DNA from: an uncultured Bacteroidales bacterium
GTDB lineage: Bacteria > Bacteroidota > Bacteroidia > Bacteroidales > JAUNSR01
Direction of reading: 5' to 3'
NCBI GenBank assembly: GCA_947074245.1
Contig: CAMTOW010000031.1
Span: forward strand, 1 to 10,958
Length of the DNA: 10,958 nucleotides
The notes beneath the pieces are model-generated. The model had not been told where the DNA came from. It saw only the letters and a list, made by a program, of their open reading frames with translations, and made no database searches. Numbering within the stretch: position 1 is the first letter of the stretch; the number at the start of each line of letters is the position of its first letter. Both the position numbers and the translations under genes were made by a program. Below are positions 7,388 through 10,958 of this stretch, piece by piece.

Positions 7388-7417
7388 TTTGGCACCTCAC
7401 TAAAAGCTATAATTTTG
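7388..7417 (+). promoter_or_regulatory. Promoter of the ferredoxin gene
   Basis: TAATTTTG (7410-7417) is an exact match to the Bacteroidetes -7 element TAnnTTTG. An exact -33 TTTG lies at 7388-7391, 18 bases upstream. Transcription should start near 7424, about 35 nt before the ferredoxin ATG. It is the best promoter match in the window. Confidence 0.7.
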
Positions 7418-7458
7418 CAATGCTAAATTAGTACTAATTCATTTAAATACTTACAAAA

Positions 7459-7626
7459 ATGGCTTACGTTATTACTGAAGATTGTATCGCTTGCGGTACA
7501 TGTATCGATGAGTGTCCGGTAGGTGCAATCTCTGAAGGAGATATCTATTCTATCAATCCGGATACTTGCACAGATTGCGGTACTTGTGCTGATGTATGTC
7601 CTACTGAAGCAATTCACCAGGCATAA
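7459..7626 (+). CDS. 2[4Fe-4S] bacterial-type ferredoxin
   Basis: This is a short gene of 55 codons, starting MAYVITEDC. Two CxxCxxCxxxCP clusters are complete: C9, C12, C15, C19 with P20, and C37, C40, C43, C47 with P48. Each cysteine set supplies three ligands to one cluster and one to the other, as in clostridial ferredoxins. The protein is a small cytoplasmic, low-potential electron carrier, for partners such as pyruvate:ferredoxin oxidoreductase or hydrogenase in an anaerobe. Length is normal for the family. It has its own promoter (7388-7417) and terminator (7652-7683), so it is monocistronic and probably strongly expressed. Confidence 0.97.
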   Translation: MAYVITEDCIACGTCIDECPVGAISEGDIYSINPDTCTDCGTCADVCPTEAIHQA

Positions 7627-7651
7627 TAGATTTATACAAATCTGACATAAG

Positions 7652-7683
7652 AAATCCCTATGGTTTTGCCATAGGGATTTTTT
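7652..7683 (+). terminator. Intrinsic terminator of the ferredoxin gene
   Basis: AAATCCCTATGG (7652-7663) pairs perfectly with CCATAGGGATTT (7669-7680) around the loop TTTTG. A T-rich run follows (TTTTTTCTTTTT in total), 25 bases after the ferredoxin stop codon. Confidence 0.92.
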
Positions 7684-7748
7684 CTTTTTAGCCAAACCAT
7701 ACGGTGCATCCCTCTGTTTAGAATAATAAGGATCAACACCTCCGCCTT

Positions 7749-7856
7749 ATGAAACTCACAGCTCATCCCCGTTTCTTCTATGTCGCTTATATTACGGCCG
7801 TAGCGATCAGCATGGCGATCGGTATCGCGGTTACGGTTTTCTATTATGTCTGTTGA
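7749..7856 (+). CDS. Candidate 35-residue single-span membrane protein
   Basis: An ATG at 7749 opens a 35-codon frame ending in TGA. It encodes a short basic N-terminus (MKLTAHPRF) and then an almost uninterrupted hydrophobic stretch, about residues 9-34, rich in Ala, Ile and Val (VAYITAVAISMAIGIAVTVF), ending in Cys. This would form one transmembrane helix. It lies 66 bases beyond the ferredoxin terminator, so it would need its own promoter; I see no good TAnnTTTG element upstream. I do not recognise the protein. The sharp transmembrane profile with a basic cytoplasmic end is unusual for a random frame in this composition, but a frame this short can arise by chance. Confidence 0.4.
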   Translation: MKLTAHPRFFYVAYITAVAISMAIGIAVTVFYYVC

Positions 7857-7888
7857 ACGAACTATTATAGAGTTGGGCAGAGATAAGT

Positions 7889-7952
7889 TCGGGATTCTTT
7901 TCATCGGATCGAGAGGTTATGAGCACTCAACACATCCGATCAATAGTCCCGA
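7889..7952. repeat. Nested inverted repeat
   Basis: The outer arms TCGGGA (7889-7894) and TCCCGA (7947-7952) enclose inner arms ATCGGAT (7903-7909) and ATCCGAT (7934-7940). All pairs are Watson-Crick. Internal loops of 8 and 6 bases separate the two stems, and a 24-base apical loop caps them. This could fold as an RNA stem on either strand or serve as a paired protein-binding site. There is no T tract next to it, so it is not a terminator. Confidence 0.5.
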
Positions 7953-8046
7953 TAGGTGATGGATTCTGATTCAGTTACCTCAAATCTGATCGTATTCTCT
8001 TGTGAAATTTCAATTCTACTATTTTAAACTTTATAAGTAGCAATCC

Positions 8047-8068
8047 GGCCTCTTCGGCTTAAGAGGTC
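8047..8068. repeat. Stem-loop, 8-base stem
   Basis: GGCCTCTT (8047-8054) pairs with AAGAGGTC (8061-8068) with one G-U pair and a 6-base loop. No U tract follows on the plus strand, so a terminator role is unlikely in that direction. Confidence 0.5.
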
Positions 8069-8161
8069 TAGATATCTGAAGCTTTGGTGTTCAAACAAGT
8101 TTATATTTGATTGTTCATGCCAATTTTGAGCTTCTGGATAAAATCAAACTGATGCGTTCAA

Positions 8162-8231
8162 CCTAGATTTGTAGGAATCCTTTTGAAGGATGGTTCGGCA
8201 TTGATTTCTGTCGAAAGGCGTTTGCCGGACC
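8162..8231. repeat. Three adjoining stem-loops
   Basis: Three hairpins lie side by side: CCTA/TAGG (8162-8165, 8172-8175), ATCCTT/AAGGAT (8177-8182, 8186-8191) and GGTTCGGC/GCCGGACC (8192-8199, 8224-8231, one G-U pair). The last encloses a further GGC/GCC pairing near its tip. Six A residues follow on the plus strand, which argues against a plus-strand terminator. The positions suggest the leader of the aldo/keto reductase mRNA or a separate small RNA. Confidence 0.45.
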
Positions 8232-8307
8232 AAAAAACAGGATGGTAGTGGATTTACGCCATGGTGTTATTACTTAATTTGACGATTCGTCCTAAAAAAA
8301 GAATTGA

Positions 8308-9174
8308 ATGCAGACCATAAAATTGAACAACGGAATTGAAATGCCCATATTGGGATACGGAGTGTTTCAGGTATCGCCTCAGGAATGTGAACGTTGTGTG
8401 CTTGATGCCCTTAGCGTCGGTTACCGGCTGATAGATACAGCCCAGGCTTATTACAATGAAGAAGGTGTCGGGAATGCCATCGTCAAAAGCGAAGTGCCGC
8501 GCAGTGAGCTCTTTCTTACCACCAAAGTTTGGGTTACAAATGCAGGAGAAGACAAATGTGCCCGCAGTATTGATGAATCGCTTCGGAAATTGCGCACCGA
8601 TTATATCGACCTGCTGCTCATTCATCAACCATTCGGCGACTATCCCGGAACATGGCGTGCCATGGAGAAAGCCGTCAAGACAGGGAAAGTAAGAGCCATC
8701 GGGCTTTCTAATTTTTATCCCGACCGGTTTGTGGATCTGGCAGAATACGCAGAGATCAAACCGGCCGTCAATCAGTTAAAGACGAATGTGTTTAGTCAGC
8801 AATGGGATGCCGAGGCAGAAATGATTCCTTATGGTACGCGTATGATGGCATGGGCTCCGTTGGCGCAGGGGAATGTCGATCTCCAATCCGATTCCCGAAT
8901 GACCGCTTTGGCCGAGAAATATCAAAAGACCGTTCAGCAAATTGCGTTGCGTTATTTGATTCAACGCGATATTATCGCCATTCCCAAGAGCGCACATCTT
9001 CAGCGGATGGAACAAAATCTGGATATTTTCGATTTCACCCTTACGCCCGATGATATGGCGGAAATTCGATTACTGGATCGACCGGCGGATTTCAATTCGT
9101 CGCATCGGAACCCGAACCTTGTGAAATTTCTTTTGAATTATGACAAACAATTCAATCCCGATGCGAATAGATAG
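8308..9174 (+). CDS. Aldo/keto reductase (2,5-diketo-D-gluconate reductase-like)
   Basis: This 288-residue protein of normal length has the complete AKR catalytic tetrad: D43 and Y48 in LIDTAQAYYNE, K73 in LTTKVWV, and H106 in LLLIHQPFGDY. GKVRAIGLSNF is the conserved mid-barrel segment, and IPKSAHLQRMEQN near 228-240 is the NADPH-binding signature. It should be a cytoplasmic (alpha/beta)8 enzyme reducing aldehydes or ketones with NADPH, such as methylglyoxal or a sugar-derived carbonyl. The usual NQIE motif appears as NQLK. The ATG at 8308 gives the normal N-terminus (MQTIKLNNGIEMP). It is followed by a 273-base gap and then an oxidoreductase and an AraC regulator, suggesting a shared carbonyl/quinone stress theme. 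Confidence 0.93.
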   Translation: MQTIKLNNGIEMPILGYGVFQVSPQECERCVLDALSVGYRLIDTAQAYYNEEGVGNAIVKSEVPRSELFLTTKVWVTNAGEDKCARSIDESLRKLRTDYIDLLLIHQPFGDYPGTWRAMEKAVKTGKVRAIGLSNFYPDRFVDLAEYAEIKPAVNQLKTNVFSQQWDAEAEMIPYGTRMMAWAPLAQGNVDLQSDSRMTALAEKYQKTVQQIALRYLIQRDIIAIPKSAHLQRMEQNLDIFDFTLTPDDMAEIRLLDRPADFNSSHRNPNLVKFLLNYDKQFNPDANR

Positions 9175-9447
9175 GAATACGATCTAAAAAGCAGGAGACC
9201 TATACAACTCACGAAATAACAAACAGCTTTGGTGAACGACGGCGATGTAGGTTTCGGTTGAAACGTCGCTTAACGATTCGCAGACGAGATTGTCTCAATA
9301 GTCCGATGTGGCAAAAGAGTCATCCAAAAGGAATCGCAGCCGTATCGGCTTTTGGGGTCGGCATATGCAATATGCTTCATTACCGGAGCCGTTTATAAAT
9401 CCGAAGGCGGTGAAGGAGCTTAAAAACAATCCTATTAAAAAAACATT
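9175..9447. other. Intergenic region with possible terminator and gene remnant
   Basis: GTTTC/GAAAC (9251-9264) and CGACG/CGTCG (9237-9268) form short alternative hairpins. A longer structure combines CCAAAA/TTTTGG (9324-9329, 9350-9355) with an inner GCCG/CGGC (9339-9342, 9346-9349). It could act as a weak terminator for the aldo/keto reductase gene. From 9302 to 9451 one frame stays open and reads into the next start codon; see the findings. I see no clear promoter for the downstream pair. Confidence 0.35.
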
Positions 9448-10005
9448 ATGAAAAATGTATTGATTATCAGCGGTCATACAGATCTTTCTTCCTCTATCGC
9501 GAATAAGACGATTCTCGATACCCTAAGCAAGCGTCTGCCGAAAGCCGAAATCGTCAAACTCGACGAACTTTATCCCGATTTTAAAATCGACGTGGAAGCC
9601 GAACAACAGAAGCTTCTTCGCGCAGACCTAATCGTATTGCAGTTCCCGATCTTCTGGTATTCAGCACCCTCCATTCTGGAGCGGTGGATGGAAGAGACCT
9701 TTCGTCACGGCTTTTCACACGGAAGTACCGGCAACAAGCTGAAGGATAAAAAACTCATTCTTTCTTTCACGACGGGAGCTCCGGAAGAGATGTACAGTCA
9801 TGATGGAGCCATGGGGTATACGCTTGATGAATTTCTTGCCTGTTTTAGGGCGACATGTCGTCTGACTCAGATGGAATATTGCGGCAGCATCTATACCTGT
9901 GGCGTAAGCTATGGCTCCCGAACTACGCCCGAACTCATCGAAAATCAGAAAGCATTGTCGGTTGAACATGCGGTACGTCTTATTCAACTGCTCGAAACAC
10001 TCTGA
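9448..10005 (+). CDS. NAD(P)H-dependent oxidoreductase, flavodoxin-like fold (KefF/MdaB type)
   Basis: This 185-residue Flavodoxin_2-type protein begins MKNVLIISGHTDLSSSIAN, the first beta strand and the flavin phosphate-binding loop. It continues with LIVLQFPIFWYSAPSILERWMEETF (residues about 63-87), the segment that carries the aromatic flavin-contact residues, and with LSFTTGAPEEMYS, a second flavin-contact loop. The family comprises FMN- or FAD-binding quinone/electrophile reductases such as MdaB, KefF and NQO1 relatives, which carry out two-electron reduction of quinones or azo/nitro compounds with NAD(P)H. Length is normal. Its stop codon overlaps the start of the AraC regulator (TGATG), so the two are translated from one message. 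The exact substrate cannot be told from sequence. Confidence 0.9.
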   Translation: MKNVLIISGHTDLSSSIANKTILDTLSKRLPKAEIVKLDELYPDFKIDVEAEQQKLLRADLIVLQFPIFWYSAPSILERWMEETFRHGFSHGSTGNKLKDKKLILSFTTGAPEEMYSHDGAMGYTLDEFLACFRATCRLTQMEYCGSIYTCGVSYGSRTTPELIENQKALSVEHAVRLIQLLETL

Positions 10006-10835
10006 TGCTGGAAGATCGGTTACACAGTATCGATGATATTATCTTCAGCTGTTTCCTTCAAGATGATTGGTTGAATGAATTCCGTATGCCCAGCCACGTC
10101 CTGGTATATGTCTATGCAGGCATTATGAATGTAGAGTATTGTGGCAAGAATTTCTCGGTCGTGGCCGGACAATATGTTTTTCTCAAACGCGATCATCTGG
10201 TTCGTTTGAACAAGACCTCCCTGGATGGAGCGACTTATAAGGCAATCAACATCCGTTTGGGAAAAAAGGCATTGCGTCAATATGCGGGCAATCATAAAGA
10301 GCATACCTCGCTCATACATGAAAAACGTCGCCTGTCTGATTCGGCACAGCTGCTTCCTCAGACACCCGAGTTAAAATCCCTGTTTGCCTCATTGTTGCCT
10401 TATTACGACAAGTCGCTCCTTCCACCCGACGGGTTCGCGCAGGAAGCAACGGATAAAGCCATTGCTTGCCTGCTGTCGATGGACGATCGGTTTTATCCGA
10501 CGTTATTCGATTTTCTCGATTCCTGGAAAATCAATCTTCCCGAATTTATGGAAGAGAACTTCGCCAATGATATGTCGATAAAAGAATTTGCCCTTTATAC
10601 CGGACGATCCTTAGCGACATTCAAACGCGATTTTGCCAAATTTTCGAATCTATCACCCGAGAAGTGGCTGATCACACGCCGGCTCGAAGCAGCCTATGAG
10701 TTGCTGAAAGAGGGGAAAAAGAGCGTAAGCGAGGTTTGTTGGAGCGTCGGTTTTCAGAGCCGCTCCCATTTTACAATCGCGTTCAAGCGTCAATATAACG
10801 TGCTACCCTCCGTTATAGCATCGAAGAATATGTAG
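10005..10835 (+). CDS. AraC-family transcriptional regulator
   Basis: This 276-residue protein has a C-terminal AraC/XylS DNA-binding domain of about 90 residues. The first helix-turn-helix is around MSIKEFALYTGRSLATFKRDFAKF, and the second is VSEVCWSVGFQSRSHFTIAFKRQYNVLPS, with the typical GFxSxSHFxxxFKRxxG/NxxPS pattern. The N-terminal part, about 1-110, looks like a cupin-like sensing domain (VYAGIMNVEYCGKNFSVVAGQYVFLKRD). The ATG at 10005 shares one base with the TGA of the oxidoreductase gene, implying translational coupling. By position the likely targets are the oxidoreductase gene itself and perhaps the aldo/keto reductase gene. The inducer is unknown. Confidence 0.93.
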   Translation: MLEDRLHSIDDIIFSCFLQDDWLNEFRMPSHVLVYVYAGIMNVEYCGKNFSVVAGQYVFLKRDHLVRLNKTSLDGATYKAINIRLGKKALRQYAGNHKEHTSLIHEKRRLSDSAQLLPQTPELKSLFASLLPYYDKSLLPPDGFAQEATDKAIACLLSMDDRFYPTLFDFLDSWKINLPEFMEENFANDMSIKEFALYTGRSLATFKRDFAKFSNLSPEKWLITRRLEAAYELLKEGKKSVSEVCWSVGFQSRSHFTIAFKRQYNVLPSVIASKNM

Positions 10836-10879
10836 TTCTGATTTTATTTCAAACGAAACCGATGCCTTGACTCGGCTAA

Positions 10880-10958
10880 TCATTTCAATCTAAAATAAAA
10901 GGGCATAGGTTGCTTCACGGCCTCTTCGAGTTCGTTGGGATTTTCGCGGTTAGGTATG
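10880..10958 (-). CDS. C-terminal end of an unrecognised protein (partial)
   Basis: On the minus strand a frame enters from the right edge and ends at TGA (10880-10882). The 25 visible residues include NRENPNELEEAVKQP and end PFYFRLK. The fragment is hydrophilic and codon use looks coding-like, but it is too short to identify a family. It converges on the AraC gene with 44 bases between the stops. In that gap only a weak CCGA/TCGG stem is seen. Confidence 0.5.
   Translation of the reverse strand, partial: IPNRENPNELEEAVKQPMPFYFRLK

Larger units (their letters stand above)
7857..8307. other. 451-base region without a recognised gene, rich in inverted repeats
   Basis: No open frame of convincing length or composition is seen on either strand, and stops are frequent in all frames. 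The region is more AT-rich than the flanking genes, especially 7976-8040. It contains several inverted repeats, listed separately (7889-7952, 8047-8068, 8162-8231). TTAATTTG at 8274-8281, just before the aldo/keto reductase gene, is one mismatch from a -7 element but lacks a good -33 partner. The region may be a long 5' leader, a non-coding RNA, or decayed sequence. Confidence 0.5.

Noticed and set aside
7294..7395. Longer start for the PorT-family protein
   Set aside because: The added 34 residues would place a second hydrophobic stretch before a complete signal peptide, and the start would abut the ferredoxin promoter elements. The ATG at 7291-7293 is better.
7632..7904. Minus-strand frame of 90 codons
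   Set aside because: It runs antisense through the ferredoxin terminator and the small membrane ORF and has no recognisable domain, signal or plausible composition.
1..10958. CRISPR array, tRNA/rRNA genes, insertion sequences or phage attachment sites
   Set aside because: I saw no regularly spaced repeats, no clover-leaf tRNA sequence, no transposase-like frame and no long direct or terminal inverted repeats.

Overview
The window looks like a chromosomal segment of a member of the order Bacteroidales, closest in feel to Parabacteroides/Tannerellaceae. The reasons are: the L19 protein at the left edge is of Bacteroidales type; promoters fit the Bacteroidetes pattern (TTTG near -33, TAnnTTTG near -7) and starts lack Shine-Dalgarno sequences; several exported proteins have the typical Bacteroidetes signal-peptide end in Ala-Gln; and there is a PorT-family barrel and a GH3-serine hydrolase fusion. 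The genus is inferred from remembered family sequences, not from a search.

Layout. (1) Positions 1-259, minus strand: the 5' part of rplS, cut by the window edge. (2) Positions 492-5995, plus strand: four closely spaced genes, all for exported hydrolases. They are the metallophosphatase half of a UshA-type 5'-nucleotidase, a lipoprotein carrying the matching C-terminal half, a roughly 1000-residue NagZ-like GH3/beta-lactamase-fold fusion, and a GH16 glucanase-like enzyme. (3) Positions 5999-7293, minus strand: a META/HslJ-like lipoprotein and a PorT-family outer-membrane barrel, separated by two hairpins. (4) Positions 7459-7683, plus strand: a 55-residue 2[4Fe-4S] ferredoxin with a good promoter and a clear terminator. 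(5) Positions 7684-8307: a long stretch without an ordinary gene. It holds a candidate 35-residue single-span membrane protein and an unusual density of inverted repeats. (6) Positions 8308-10835, plus strand: an aldo/keto reductase, a flavodoxin-fold quinone/NAD(P)H oxidoreductase and an AraC-family regulator, the last two overlapping by one base. (7) Positions 10880-10958, minus strand: the C-terminal end of an unrecognised protein.

How the parts may work together. The first operon looks like a periplasmic/outer-membrane set that cleaves phosphate esters, aminosugar glycosides and beta-glucan, with no SusC/SusD transporter pair, so it is not a normal polysaccharide utilisation locus. The right-hand genes look like a redox or electrophile response module with its own regulator. 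Most of the window is recognisable. The points most worth a second look are the altered nucleotide-binding residues in the split 5'-nucleotidase lipoprotein, the structured intergenic region at 7889-8231, the small membrane protein, and the tail-to-tail junction at 5996 that has no terminator.
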